Shown: positions 51,934-61,566, numbered from the stretch's first letter. The stretch: DNA of 64,000 nt from Armatimonadota bacterium (GCA_013178155.1 JABLXH010000003.1:62001-126000); one strand, 5' to 3'. Made by a program: numbers and translations. Notes: a model not told the origin generated them from the sequence alone.

Positions 51934-53031
51934 TTGCACATCGGCATCGACGCCAGTGCGTGGCATAACCAACGTGGCTTAGGGCGCTATCTGCGGTCCA
52001 TCGCGAAGCACTTGGCAGAGCAACCAGAGGTGGATCTCACTCTGTTTGCCCCCATGGAGCTCGGTGAGGCGAAACCCACCTACTGCAGCGCTGTCGAGGA
52101 CAGCGGCCTCGGCCCCTGGCTCTCGTGGCGTCTGCCGCGGCTGGTACGCCAAAACCCCGTAGACGTCATGTTTTTCCCGACCAACGATGCCTGGTGGCAT
52201 GGCCCCGCTCCCATGGTGGTGACAGTCCACGACTTGGCAGCGGTGCATTTCGCGGATCGTATCTTTCGCTCGCGGTGGGAAGCCTGGCTTGAGATCGCAC
52301 GGCTGCGGCACACTGTGAGACAAGCCTCGATGATCGTAACGGATTCCGCAGCCACCAAAGACGATCTCGTCCAGACACTCGGCTGCCCTGCTGACAAGGT
52401 GACACCTGTGCCCCTGGCCGTGTCGCCCCCGTTCCTTTGCCCTTCCTCAGTCTCCATCGAGGAGATGCAAGCAACTATTGGTCTCCCTTCACGACCGTAT
52501 ATTCTCTATGCTGGAGGACTGGACTTCCGGAAGAACGTCTCCGCGCTCATTGAGGCGTTCATGTCTCTGGTTCCTGAACACCCTGAGCACATGCTCATCC
52601 TGGTAGGGGAGTATGGCGCCAATCGTCGATACTACCCTGACCTTGATCCGTTGCTCCACAGTCCCGAGCTGGCTGGCAGGGCGCTTCGTCTGTCGAACGT
52701 GAATGACGAACGGTTGCACGCTCTTTACACCCACGCGGATCTGTTTGTGTTTCCATCACTCTTTGAGGGCTTTGGTCTACCACCACTCGAAGCGATGGCC
52801 TGCGGCACACCAGTGGTCTGTTCCAACGCAGCCTCGCTTCCGGAGGTGGTCGGTGACGCCGCCGAGCTGGTGGATGCGCGGAGCACAGGGAACTTGGCTG
52901 ATGGCATGCGGCGTGTTCTCGGTGACCCTGACTGGGCGACAGAACTGCGCCAACGCGGGTTGGCCAGAGCCAAACAGTTCAGTTGGGAGAAGGCTGCTGA
53001 GCAACTGGTTGAGGCGCTCCGCGCCAACTAG
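51934..53031 (+). CDS. Glycosyltransferase family 4
   Basis: A 365-residue GT-B enzyme. IGIDASAWHNQRGLGRYLRS, VMFFPTNDAWWHGPAPMVVT and VHDLAAVHF form the N-terminal part; ILYAGGLDFRKNVSALIEAF and the E-x7-E loop EGFGLPPLEAMACGTPVVCS the donor part. It starts at TTG, with GTGGAG about 12 bases upstream. It is the last of the packed glycosyltransferase run before the VanZ-like gene. Confidence 0.88.
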   Translation: MHIGIDASAWHNQRGLGRYLRSIAKHLAEQPEVDLTLFAPMELGEAKPTYCSAVEDSGLGPWLSWRLPRLVRQNPVDVMFFPTNDAWWHGPAPMVVTVHDLAAVHFADRIFRSRWEAWLEIARLRHTVRQASMIVTDSAATKDDLVQTLGCPADKVTPVPLAVSPPFLCPSSVSIEEMQATIGLPSRPYILYAGGLDFRKNVSALIEAFMSLVPEHPEHMLILVGEYGANRRYYPDLDPLLHSPELAGRALRLSNVNDERLHALYTHADLFVFPSLFEGFGLPPLEAMACGTPVVCSNAASLPEVVGDAAELVDARSTGNLADGMRRVLGDPDWATELRQRGLARAKQFSWEKAAEQLVEALRAN

Positions 53032-53053
53032 CGGATAACAAGTCTGGCGGGCT

Positions 53054-53494
53054 ATGGGGGATGAGCTTGTGCTGAGATGGCTGCTATGGGCCACGGTTGT
53101 TGCTTACATGGTTGGCATCTGGTGCCTGTCGGCGATGGGCTCGCAAGTCACGCAGCCTGCAGATGCCACTGGCATTTCTGACTTCTGGCTGCACCTCATC
53201 CTCTACGGGGGGTTAGGCTTCCTGATGCGCCTCGCCATGGCCGTGACGTGGCCTGAGAGGCAAAGCTGGCTCCTGGGGTCGGCCGCAATAGGTCTCACCT
53301 TCCTCTACGGCCTGACTGACGAGTTCCACCAGTCTTTCACTCCCGGCCGGGGGACGGATCCTGAGGACATCATCGGTAATCTGGCAGGGGCGACAGTGGG
53401 GCAACTCGGGGCCGTCGTACTACTCGCTGTCTGCTCTGGTCTCATGAGGCGATGTAGTGATCGCACGAGAGTCATGACTGAGCCTCCGGTCTGA
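53054..53494 (+). CDS. VanZ-like membrane protein
   Basis: A 146-residue protein with four hydrophobic segments. The VanZ-family signature is complete: FWLHLILYGGLGFLMRLAM and LTDEFHQSFTPGRGTDPEDI followed by IGNLAGATVG. VanZ relatives occur in glycopeptide-resistance and polysaccharide loci, but their biochemical role is not established. Codon use is GC-rich, unlike the preceding genes. It starts with ATG, 22 bp after the GT4 gene. Confidence 0.85.
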   Translation: MGDELVLRWLLWATVVAYMVGIWCLSAMGSQVTQPADATGISDFWLHLILYGGLGFLMRLAMAVTWPERQSWLLGSAAIGLTFLYGLTDEFHQSFTPGRGTDPEDIIGNLAGATVGQLGAVVLLAVCSGLMRRCSDRTRVMTEPPV

Positions 53495-53559
53495 CAGACG
53501 AGCAAACATACAATCTGCGTCTGCAGTGGATTGAGGACATCTCAAAGAGGCGGTCAAAC

Positions 53560-55176
53560 ATGGAGGGCAACACGATCGCAGAGATGCACGAGGCAACGCC
53601 AAGTCCGTCTCGCGACGATACGAATCAGAGAACCGTAACCAACACTGTCCTCAGAGTAGTTCTTTGGGGTACTGCGCTACTCCTCGTAGTATGGGCAGTG
53701 TCGAGTTGCTGGTGGCCCTATGGACCGGACCAAGCGCAACTAGCGTGGGTTGCAGAGGAGATCACGACAGGAAAGGCTCTGTATCGTGATGTGTGGGACA
53801 ACAACCCACCGGGCGCCATACTCCAACACGCTCTTATGCACATCCTTTTGGGGGAGATCATGTGGCCTTCTAGGGTCATTGACCTTGTTTATCTCATGGT
53901 GACGGTCTGGGCCCTGGTCGCGATGTCCAAAGCTTTCGGTTCGCCAAGGGCTGGGCCTTGGGCAGCGATTCTGTTCCTGTCGTTCTATGCATTTCATGGC
54001 TTCGGTCCGTCGTGTCAACGTGATGGGTGGGCCGCCATGCAGATCACCTGGGCTATTGCTCTCGTCCTCACCCGGCCGACAACCCTGCGTTGCGCATTGG
54101 CTGGTCTTCTCCTATCCATCGCAGCTTGCTTCAAGCCTCCCTTCCTGCTTGCTATGGTTCCTGTGACGGTGCTGATCGCGAAATCGGGTGTATCAGCAGA
54201 AAGCCCAGGGCGCACTATCTCTCGGCTTGCTGCGCTCATACTACCCATAGTATGCGCTGCGTTTGTGTTGTTCGCTTGGCTCTCAAGCACCGGGGCACTA
54301 TCTGACGCCTTCGAACAAGTGGTTGTGTTCAACAAACGCATCTATGGTAGTCGGTCCTTTCCCTTCTCTACAGCGCCATTGGCGATATTGGAGCGTCTTG
54401 GTGAGATGCTCCATCTTCTGATCCTTGGAGTCGCTGGATCCACATATCTGTCTGCGCGAGCAGAACGCAGACAATACCTGTCCATAGGCCTTCTGTGGCC
54501 AATCATAGCCTTGGTGATCGTGTTAGTCCAGTACAGGTTCTTTACACATCACTGGTATGCTTTAGTCATCTCCCTGTCGCTGCTAGCCGGCATCGGTCTC
54601 CAAGGCCTAGTTGAAACCCTCAGAGGCGCTCCGACCACATCAAGACGTCTTTGGTCCAGTGTAGTCTTGGTCATTGTCTTTGCAGGTCTTCTTCGTCCAT
54701 GTCTGTTCTTGCTGAGAGATACTCAGCTGTGGCTTACGGACGTGGTGGTGAAGCGTGACTATGACCAGTATCTTTCTCGCTTTGGTCGGTTCCTTGATGA
54801 GCAGTCCACTGCGGAATACCTAGACGCCCACACCTCACCTCGTGACAGTTTCCAAGTATGGGGTCTGGCACCTATCGTAAACCTTTTGTCCCAACGACCG
54901 ATTGCATCCCACTTTGGGCACACAGTATACGTGTTCTCTGACTTCAACGAGGAGCTCAATCCCAAGCTATTCGCGAAGTACATCGATCAGTTTCTGCAGG
55001 ATATGAGCCTGAACCGCCCGACGTATCTGGTTGTTGACTTGAAGACAGAAGGTTGGTGGAAGCCAATAGAAGAGATTCCCAGGATTGACCAATATGTCAA
55101 ATCCAACTACGCACATGAGACTCAAATAGGGTCCCTATTGGTGCTGCGGTCTACAACGGCTGAACGGCAACGATGA
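53560..55176 (+). CDS. GT-C membrane glycosyltransferase (GT39-like)
   Basis: A 538-residue membrane protein. The first loop has GPDQAQLAWVAEEITTGKAL and YRDVWDNNPPGAILQHALMH, the GT39 motif with its acidic pair at RDVWD. About ten hydrophobic segments follow; the C-terminal soluble domain (from 400) includes EYLDAHTSPRDSFQVWGLAP. It starts at ATG with GAGGCGG upstream and is preceded by a 65 bp gap. It resembles the gene at 8500 in overall plan. Confidence 0.8.
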   Translation: MEGNTIAEMHEATPSPSRDDTNQRTVTNTVLRVVLWGTALLLVVWAVSSCWWPYGPDQAQLAWVAEEITTGKALYRDVWDNNPPGAILQHALMHILLGEIMWPSRVIDLVYLMVTVWALVAMSKAFGSPRAGPWAAILFLSFYAFHGFGPSCQRDGWAAMQITWAIALVLTRPTTLRCALAGLLLSIAACFKPPFLLAMVPVTVLIAKSGVSAESPGRTISRLAALILPIVCAAFVLFAWLSSTGALSDAFEQVVVFNKRIYGSRSFPFSTAPLAILERLGEMLHLLILGVAGSTYLSARAERRQYLSIGLLWPIIALVIVLVQYRFFTHHWYALVISLSLLAGIGLQGLVETLRGAPTTSRRLWSSVVLVIVFAGLLRPCLFLLRDTQLWLTDVVVKRDYDQYLSRFGRFLDEQSTAEYLDAHTSPRDSFQVWGLAPIVNLLSQRPIASHFGHTVYVFSDFNEELNPKLFAKYIDQFLQDMSLNRPTYLVVDLKTEGWWKPIEEIPRIDQYVKSNYAHETQIGSLLVLRSTTAERQR

Positions 55177-55259
55177 TGACCACAGACGGGCGATAGACAA
55201 AGAACTGCTAATCATCACCGGAAACTCTGTGCGGAGGAAACCTGCGTCGGAACCTTCAT

Positions 55260-56309
55260 ATGTTACCCCTAACTACAGCTATAGCCGCTCTTTGCATGGC
55301 CTTGCTCTTCACCCCTCTCTCCAAGATCATTGCCCGTCGGCTTGGGGCGATAGATGCTCCCGGGGAACTGAAGGTACACGCTACGGCTACGCCCAGATTC
55401 GGAGGAAGCGCGATCTGGGCGGCGACGGCGATTGCCTCCCTTCTTGGTGCTGTGTTTATGCCGGGCAAGGGAGACGGCTTGGGTCTGCTTATCGTGCTCG
55501 CCGGAGCAACGCTGATGGCCCTCCTGGGAGCTATGGACGACATTCGGGGGCTTGAGCCCAGGACCCGCTTCGGGTCGGGGCTTCTGATCTCAGGCACCAC
55601 GGCGGCCTGCGCCCTCTTCACCGCTGGCTACACGGGTCCTATGACCATCTTGGGTGTTCTTCTGCTTACCCTATGGTTGGCGGGGAGCAGCAATGCCATG
55701 AACATGCTAGACGGGCTCGATGGTCTCGCGGCCGGGGTGACGGCGATCGCAGCCGCAGCCATCGGCACCATTGCCCTCTTGGCTCACAACCACACCTGTG
55801 TCGTGCTCGCCTTTAGCCTCGCAGGAGCTTGCGCTGGCTTCCTGCGCTACAACTTCCGTCCCGCCAGCACCTTCATGGGAGATGTGGGCAGCCTCTTTCT
55901 CGGCTTCACGCTGGCCTCGCTGGTGCTCTTGTTGCTACGAGGAGTGGGGGAGAGCAGATCCATCGCCTCTGTTGTGGTAGCAGCCATGTTGGCTACGGGT
56001 GTGCCGATCGGCGACATGGTACTGGCGATGGTCCGCCGCTTCCTGAACCACAAGCCCCTGTTCCAGGGCGACCGCAGTCATTCATACGACCAACTCCGCG
56101 ACCGCTTCGGCTTCAGTGTGGTCAAGACGGTTCTCATCTGCTACCTCGCCGGACTGCTCCTGGGGGCCGTCGCGGTAGGGATCTCACTGCAATCACCCTG
56201 GTCTGCAGTCGCAGCCACCCTCATCGTCATCATGGCACTGGCTGCTATTCTGATAAGAGGCGGCTTCCTCTACATTCCTCCGACCGACTCAAGCCGATCA
56301 GCTTATTGA
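55260..56309 (+). CDS. WecA/MraY-family polyprenyl-phosphate sugar-1-phosphate transferase
   Basis: A 349-residue membrane enzyme that starts glycan synthesis by moving a HexNAc-1-phosphate onto undecaprenyl phosphate. Signatures: GAMDDIRGL with the Asp pair at 93-94, NAMNMLDGLDGLAAG (145-159), FMGDVGS (205-211), and DRSHSYDQLRDR near 268-279, the cytoplasmic His loop. About ten hydrophobic segments. ATG at 55260 follows GGAGGAAAC at a distance of about 20 bases. Its last 210 bases are copied at 57796-57980. Confidence 0.9.
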   Translation: MLPLTTAIAALCMALLFTPLSKIIARRLGAIDAPGELKVHATATPRFGGSAIWAATAIASLLGAVFMPGKGDGLGLLIVLAGATLMALLGAMDDIRGLEPRTRFGSGLLISGTTAACALFTAGYTGPMTILGVLLLTLWLAGSSNAMNMLDGLDGLAAGVTAIAAAAIGTIALLAHNHTCVVLAFSLAGACAGFLRYNFRPASTFMGDVGSLFLGFTLASLVLLLLRGVGESRSIASVVVAAMLATGVPIGDMVLAMVRRFLNHKPLFQGDRSHSYDQLRDRFGFSVVKTVLICYLAGLLLGAVAVGISLQSPWSAVAATLIVIMALAAILIRGGFLYIPPTDSSRSAY

Positions 56310-56329
56310 CAGAGGAGAGCCAACCAGCC

Positions 56330-57794
56330 ATGCCTATGTGCCGCCCATCCCGACCTATGCTTCTGCTTGTCTTTCTGGGATTGATAGCTACCTTGCTGGC
56401 GTACTTGCCCGCTATGCAAGGTGGGTTCTACCGTGACGACTACCGATGGCTATGCTATGGAGCGGAAGTGTGGAGAGGGAATAGTACTCTCGTGCAAACT
56501 CCTTTTTTCTTCCGACCCGTGGTAGGGCTATACTTTGCCGTTGCTCACAAGATACTTGGTGCAAGGCCGGATATCTACCACGCAGCCAACTTGGCTCTAC
56601 ATTTGGCGAATTCAGTGCTGGTGGGGCTTCTTTGCAGTCGTCTGTGGCGCAAGTTGGTGGGCAGGTGGCCTAGCTGTTGTCTGTTTCGCAAGCCTATATG
56701 GACCGAACCAAGCTGTGTTCTGGGTCAGCGGAGTCGCCGACCTACTTGTCACGTTATTTGCGCTGCTAAGTACGATGGCATCTCTGTCATTCGTGGCGAA
56801 TGGCCACGTCTTACACCTCCTAACAGCTTCCTTTGCCGCATTGGTGATGTTATTGGCAAAAGAGACAGGAATCGTCATTCCCTTGCTGACGCCTATGCTG
56901 TGCTATGCGGCCAACAACAATGTCTCTCACGAAATGCGCCTGAAAAGAACCCATACCCTATGTGGGGTGATTGGTGCTGTGCTGGTGTTGTATCTCGTAG
57001 TAGTGACAAGCAGGCTGCAAAGCAACTCCAGCATCATTGATGTTGGGATGCGAAACCTGCTTTTCATAACGTTTGGTGCTGTGAAGATTGCTGTTCCAGC
57101 TCCCATTCTCAACAGAATGCTGGCTGTCTTCTTTGGTATGGACCAGTCTCAGTTGGCAAACAAAGAGGCCTGGTCTATGTCCGTGCTGCTTGTCTCGTTT
57201 TTGCTCGTAGTGTTCCTCGGAGCTATGGCCACCACGATACTTTGGCGTCAGATGGACACGAGATTCCGCGATTCCAGATGGCTGTGCGCTTTCTCTTGGC
57301 TTGTTCTGGGCTTAGCGCCACCTAGCCTGGGTCTCGGCCACTACATTACCCCCTCCTCACGCTATCTCTATCTACCGAGCGTAGGAGGGGTAATGTTGGT
57401 GGCCGGGCTGGTTGCGGTTTTGGAGGCAGGGAGCAGAAGAAGGCTTTCTTACGTTGGTATATCGATGCTTGCGTCCATGGTTATCGCTCACCTACTGTTG
57501 GTCCGGATTACTGCTGTTGACGTGGCCTCATATGGTCACGAGAATCACAGGATCGCTGTGTATATAGCAGAGCAGACAAGAAGCATAAGAGACATCGGAG
57601 AGATCGTGGCCATAGCTCCACCGATCGGATTGAGAGACTATGTAAGAGAGGCCATTGTTGTGCATTCTAACAGTGGTTGGGACTGGCAGGTCAGAGAGAT
57701 CAGGGATTCAATGCCGAAGGAGCATACCACGGAACTCGGCAGAATCCTTGACTTCCGTTTGCTTGGACTTGGAGACGGGAGAGACATGCCATAG
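56330..57794 (+). pseudogene. GT-C-like membrane glycosyltransferase, frameshifted
   Basis: Two frames together give about 487 residues. The first runs from the ATG at 56330 (GAGGAGA upstream) with GGFYRDDYRWLCYGAE and FFRPVVGLYFAVAHKILGAR to LHLANSVLVGLLCSRLWRK; the second continues AGGLAVVCFASLYGPNQAVF and WVSGVADLLVTLFALLS to the TAG at 57792. The break lies in 56650-56690 and is repaired by removing one base (or adding two). The family is the PMT/TMTC-like membrane group. It may be a real mutation or a sequence error. The gene lies between two copies of the wecA 3' end. Confidence 0.75.
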
Positions 57795-57795
57795 A

Positions 57796-57980
57796 CCTCT
57801 GTTCCAGGGCGACCGCTTCGGCTTCAGTGTGGTCAAGACGGTTCTCATCTGCTACCTCGCCGGACTGCTCCTGGGAGCCGTCGCGGTAGGGATCTCACTG
57901 CAATCAGCCTGGTTTGCAGTCGCAGCCCCCCTCATCGTCATCATGGCACTGGCTGCTATTCTGATAAGAGGCACCTTCCT
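57796..57980 (+). pseudogene. Duplicated 3' fragment of the WecA-like gene
   Basis: This segment repeats 56055-56270 of the WecA-like gene, from PLFQGDR through LICYLAGLLLGAVAVGISLQ to AAILIRG. It lacks the 30 bases that encode RSHSYDQLRD plus flank. In the intact gene those bases lie between two copies of GCGACCGC, so the loss fits slippage between direct repeats. It has no start codon and is not expected to make a working protein. Confidence 0.85.
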
Positions 57981-58091
57981 ACGGAGCGAAGACTGAAGAG
58001 TGATGCTGTAGCTCACACGGATAGGTCGGCCCATGGGGGTGCGGGCATTGTACACCACGCCCTCTGTGTTTCACTCCTGGGGGTACATGCT

Positions 58092-59507
58092 ATGGACCCT
58101 GAAGACCGCGGTCTTGCACTGCGCGTTCCCACGTTCTCCCTTCTCCTGGCACTGATCATTGCCATCGCGATGTTGTGGTTCCTTCCAGAGGATGGTAACG
58201 CGCTGCGAGCGTTGTCAGGAGGCGGTTTTGTCCCCTGGTGGGTAATCCAGGGAATCATGTGGCTTTGGCTCTTTTCCCTGTGTGCCTGGGGCTGCCGACA
58301 CCGAGCGAGGCATGCCGGGATTGTGGCATTGCTCCTGGTAATCGCCCTAGGCATCATCTATGCCCGCCCTGGTGGATGGTATGCCATGGCAGTCCCTGAA
58401 CCGTCCTTCGAAGGCATGAAGGTGGGTTACTGGGATGGCCAACTCTACTGGGACTCGGCCATCGCCTATCGGAACGGTGATAATCCGTTTCGCATCAACT
58501 GGTACCCTCCAACGTTTCTGAAGACGTTCGCCCTGCTTACGCATACTACTCCGACCAGTGCCTTTGCGATATGGTGGCTGGTCGTTGTTGCAAGCTTTCT
58601 TGCCTCCGTGATCTTCAGCTATGAGTTGCTTCTCCGATGGCACGTGACACCGCTCGCAGCGACGGTGCTCTGTGGTCTTCTGTGGATCGCCAACTCTCCT
58701 GCTGTGCTGACCATCGGTGCTCTGCAGGCGAGTCTTACGATGCTCTGCCTTATGCTCATGAGCTACGTGTGGTTGTCTCGACGCCCCATACTGTCAGCGC
58801 TCAGTCTAGCCGCTGCAATTGGCGTGAAGGTTAGTCCACTCCTGATCGGCCCAATGCTCGGTTTGGTAAGACGATATACGTGGCTGTTTCTTCTCATCCT
58901 TGGTTGTCTCTTGGTCGCTTGTTCATCTCTCCCTGGTGATGGTCTCACACTGTGGCGCGACTTTCTGTTTGAAGTGTCGGGTAAGGTCTGGCAATCAGAC
59001 TCAATTGATACGCTCGCCAGAAGGCTCATGGGGCCGAAGTTGGGCAGTGTCATGTCCATCGTGGTCAAAGTGACGATTCTGATTGCGGCTGGCATTCTGC
59101 TCTGGGCGTGGCGCAACTGTGGTTGGTCAAAGGATGATAGTGAGAGTAGAGACGACGTCATACAGGACGCCGCCTTCGCAGTAGGATGTGTCTGTATAGT
59201 ACTGATTGCTCCTGTTATCTGGGCTGGTCACCGCGTATGGTTCGTACCGCCCCTCTTGTTTTGCTGGGTGCACTCGCACTACCGTTGGCTCCCCTTACTG
59301 TGGGTGTCCACGGCGCTGTTGCTCTGGCTACCGATGATCCCGCATCTTGGCATTGCCAATGTCCTGCCCCCCGGACTCATTCTCCTGTGGTGTCTGCGCC
59401 CCGATACCATGGCTGACGACCATGAAGACTCCGCGCTGGGTCATCTAATGGAGGCGTTGACCACCCATATGGCCGGGCGCGGGGTAGGCCGTATCATGTC
59501 GCAATGA
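58092..59507 (+). CDS. GT87-like (DUF2029) membrane mannosyltransferase family protein
   Basis: A 471-residue multi-pass protein. KVGYWDGQLYWDSAIAYRNG and NPFRINWYPPTFLKTFALLT are the first-loop acidic motif and Y-P-P sequence of the GT87 group; AAAIGVKVSPLLIGPMLGLV matches the K-x-x-P motif. GT87 enzymes are polyprenyl-phosphate-mannose-dependent alpha-mannosyltransferases in actinobacteria; the donor here is unknown. It starts at ATG; the gap of about 110 bp after the wecA fragment holds nothing I recognise. Confidence 0.82.
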   Translation: MDPEDRGLALRVPTFSLLLALIIAIAMLWFLPEDGNALRALSGGGFVPWWVIQGIMWLWLFSLCAWGCRHRARHAGIVALLLVIALGIIYARPGGWYAMAVPEPSFEGMKVGYWDGQLYWDSAIAYRNGDNPFRINWYPPTFLKTFALLTHTTPTSAFAIWWLVVVASFLASVIFSYELLLRWHVTPLAATVLCGLLWIANSPAVLTIGALQASLTMLCLMLMSYVWLSRRPILSALSLAAAIGVKVSPLLIGPMLGLVRRYTWLFLLILGCLLVACSSLPGDGLTLWRDFLFEVSGKVWQSDSIDTLARRLMGPKLGSVMSIVVKVTILIAAGILLWAWRNCGWSKDDSESRDDVIQDAAFAVGCVCIVLIAPVIWAGHRVWFVPPLLFCWVHSHYRWLPLLWVSTALLLWLPMIPHLGIANVLPPGLILLWCLRPDTMADDHEDSALGHLMEALTTHMAGRGVGRIMSQ

Positions 59508-59520
59508 TATAATTATCATT
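59505..59520 (+). promoter_or_regulatory. AT-rich inverted repeat, weakly Fur-box-like
   Basis: ATGATA-TAAT-TATCAT, directly at the stop codon of the preceding gene. It is one base shorter than the TGATAAT-N-ATTATCA Fur core. It also includes a TATAAT. No intact gene follows within 850 bp, so a function is doubtful. Confidence 0.2.
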
Positions 59521-59799
59521 ATGTAAAGTAATGCCGTGTAAGTGGCCCAAAGCGCCTGTTTTCGGGCAGGTCCATCCTCTCTTCTGACAAGACAAGGCGC
59601 TCGTGAGCAATCCTGGCGCGTCGCGCTGGACTCTCGTCAGCCCGCGACTGCTCATGTGTCGAGAGGGCTCGCAGTGGAGCCACAATCCAACCCTGAGGCC
59701 TCCATCCGCAAGGCAGTCGGCAGCCCAAAACGGCAATGCCTGAGCTGCTCGCTCACCGAAGACACAGACTGGCCGGTACCGGGCAGGCCCTTTATTGAA

Positions 59800-59843
59800 A
59801 GGCTGTCAAAATGACACTATCATCTGTTCAGTTATGACAGCCT
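59800..59843. repeat. 9-bp inverted repeat
   Basis: AGGCTGTCA (59800-59808) and TGACAGCCT (59835-59843) form a perfect stem with a 26-base loop. It may be the end of the decayed insertion sequence next to it or a terminator; no T run follows. Confidence 0.45.
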
Positions 59844-59929
59844 ACCTCCACACGAGATCACGCCCCGCCTGGGGCGTATCATAAGACGACTGCCAGTAGT
59901 GGTGCTTTCCGGGCTTGGCAGACGGGTAA

Positions 59930-60075
59930 TCATACGCTGCTGCAGAATGGGCCGGCCTTCGACAGCGGCCACACCCACCGCACCCTTGACGGCTTCGCAA
60001 CTCTGCCGATAGCTCAGGCCAATCCCGAGTCTCTGCTTGAAAGCGCTGTGATCCTCGACGAAGTTCAGTGCAGGC
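59930..60075 (-). mobile_element. Transposase remnant (DDE family, decayed)
   Basis: The minus strand reads NFVEDHSAFKQRLGIGLSYR followed by QSCEAVKGAVGVAAVEGRPI. The pattern E-D/E-x-F-x-x-x-K-Q-x-L-G, then Y-R-x-x-S-x-E-A-V, is that of the C-terminal Glu helix of IS4-like DDE transposases. Upstream parts appear in other frames, so the gene is broken. The family could not be assigned. Confidence 0.4.
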
Positions 60076-60376
60076 CGGGGGCACGCTGTTTGGCGGCTTC
60101 GCCGTGGCGGTCGTAGTCGCCGATGGTCTGGACCGAGGCAGGGGCCGCGAGCTGGAGCACGGTGCTGACGTCGGCCCCCACGTAAGCACGACGAACAGCC
60201 ACTATGCGGGCAAGAGACGCATCGCCCCTCACTCCGCCCCAGACTCCAACGTTCCCCGACACGCAGGAGTACGAGACTGTCATCGCGAAACACTCTACGT
60301 CCCTGCCTATCTGGTTCTCTTGGCCGCCTGTCATCGATCTGGTCGTGCACCACTATCTCCGAAAGGACCGGGTACG

Positions 60377-61174
60377 ATGAAACTCCCCTGGACTGCCGTC
60401 TGGCTGGTCGCGATGGTCAGTACTGTAGCTGTGGCTGACAACTTCGAGTACTATTCAGAATTTCGCTACATGTCCGGCTTACCTGGTGGAGGTTACGGTG
60501 TCAGCCAGGACGGTCGTGTGGGATTTGACGGGGCAATGCAGATGAACATACCGGTGGGCTACACTCCCGGTGTCCGTCAGTATGCCCTCATGGCGAGCAC
60601 CAGTGCCACCAGTGGTGGCATCCCGACAGGCATTAATGACGATGATGCCAACAGCACCTTGGCTCTCGGCTTCGGTACGACGATCCAGGGACACGCCCTC
60701 TGGATTGCAGACATGGTCGTGGATAGCGGCTGGGAGGATGCCATTAATCTTCAGTTCCAGCTGATGCCCGAACGCGAGAACCGCCCTGCCATTTCTGTCG
60801 GCATCACCGACCTTACCAATGAGTTCTACTCCCTGTATTCCCAGTCAAATATCCACGACTCACGGTCGTTCTTTGTGGCTGCCACACGCCAGTTTGGTGA
60901 CGACGAACACCCCTTCTGGGGTACCGTTGGTTTCGGGAACCGACGTTTCAACGACCACCCCTTTGCGGGTCTGAGCTATCAGGCTAGCCCTCGTGTCAAG
61001 GTCATGGCGGAGTACGACGGCTGGAATGTCAACGCGGGTGCCGCCTACGGCATTAATGGGGGCTGGGATGAGGGGAAATGGCACTCGGTCTTTCTGGTCG
61101 GGCTGACGGACCTGGACCAGGTGACGTTGAGCCTGGGACTGACCTACAGCGGATCGCTCGTGGGCCGCGAGTAG
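60377..61174 (+). CDS. Outer-membrane beta-barrel protein (YjbH-like)
   Basis: A 265-residue secreted protein. The signal peptide is MKLPWTAVWLVAMVSTVAVA with cleavage before DNF. The rest is built of alternating strands such as RPAISVGITDLTNEFYSLYS, FWGTVGFGNRRF, PFAGLSYQASPRVKVMAEYD and QVTLSLGLTYSGSL, characteristic of an outer-membrane barrel; the AEYDGWNVNAGAAY phrase resembles YjbH/GfcD-type exopolysaccharide accessory proteins. It probably assists polysaccharide secretion. The ATG at 60377 is chosen for the signal peptide, with AAAGGA upstream. Its 3' half is duplicated at 61777-62094. Confidence 0.7.
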   Translation: MKLPWTAVWLVAMVSTVAVADNFEYYSEFRYMSGLPGGGYGVSQDGRVGFDGAMQMNIPVGYTPGVRQYALMASTSATSGGIPTGINDDDANSTLALGFGTTIQGHALWIADMVVDSGWEDAINLQFQLMPERENRPAISVGITDLTNEFYSLYSQSNIHDSRSFFVAATRQFGDDEHPFWGTVGFGNRRFNDHPFAGLSYQASPRVKVMAEYDGWNVNAGAAYGINGGWDEGKWHSVFLVGLTDLDQVTLSLGLTYSGSLVGRE

Positions 61175-61411
61175 CCCGTGTCCCCTAACACAGCGGGGAG
61201 TGTTTATCTCTGTCACATTTCACTATCGTAGATAGTATCTGTGGGGGCTATCCTACACAATATGAGCACCGACGAAAGCCGTCCGTCTCGCAACTTGACG
61301 CTGATCATACGCACGGCCTTGTTAATCTGCCCTGCAATATGGATTGCAGTCATCGTTCATCACCTGTTGAGATGGGGAAGCGTTCGTCGCTGGCTCGTGG
61401 CAGTTTCTGAC
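60857..61411 (+). repeat. 920-bp-period duplication, copy 1
   Basis: From within the beta-barrel gene, across its stop, the intergenic region and the first ~50 codons of the truncated membrane gene. It is repeated at 61777-62330, offset 920 then 919 bases. The intergenic and start part differs at roughly a dozen of 240 positions; the barrel part is more divergent. Confidence 0.85.
61222..61236. promoter_or_regulatory. Perfect inverted repeat ACTATC-GTA-GATAGT, copy 1
   Basis: A 6-bp palindrome with a 3-base centre, 26 bp before the start of the truncated membrane gene. It lies in the duplicated segment and is unchanged in the second copy at 62141-62155. It could be an operator. Confidence 0.35.
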
Positions 61412-61504
61412 AGTAGGGGTCAGCCCTCTGTGGAGGGAAACCTGGCTCCATCGTCGGTCCTATCTGAAGTGCCCGGTCCACAACACCCCGCTGGAGCCGA
61501 GTGA
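61262..61504 (+). pseudogene. Truncated copy of GT-C gene N-terminus
   Basis: About 50 codons match the start of the gene at 62181 (MSTDESRPSRNLTLIIRTAL, then VIVHHLLRWGSVRRWL). After that the sequence is unrelated and soon ends at a TGA (80 residues). It contains a single membrane helix. It is the left-hand product of the duplication and is not expected to function. Confidence 0.75.
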
Positions 61505-61540
61505 CAACCGCTGGATATATCTGTCACCATCGAATACAGG

Positions 61541-61566
61541 GGAGGACCATGGAAGGCTCCGTTTTT
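61541..61566 (+). terminator. Weak terminator-like hairpin
   Basis: GGAG (61541-61544) can pair with CTCC (61557-61560), with CC and GG pairing inside, followed by GTTTTT. Short stem but a clear T run after the truncated gene. Confidence 0.3.

Larger units (their letters stand above)
59521..60376. other. Non-coding region with decayed mobile DNA
   Basis: No intact gene is evident in 856 bases. It contains the inverted repeat at 59800-59843 and, on the minus strand, a fragment that reads like the end of a transposase (59930-60075). Open frames longer than 80 codons exist on both strands but show no domain or start signal. Confidence 0.55.
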
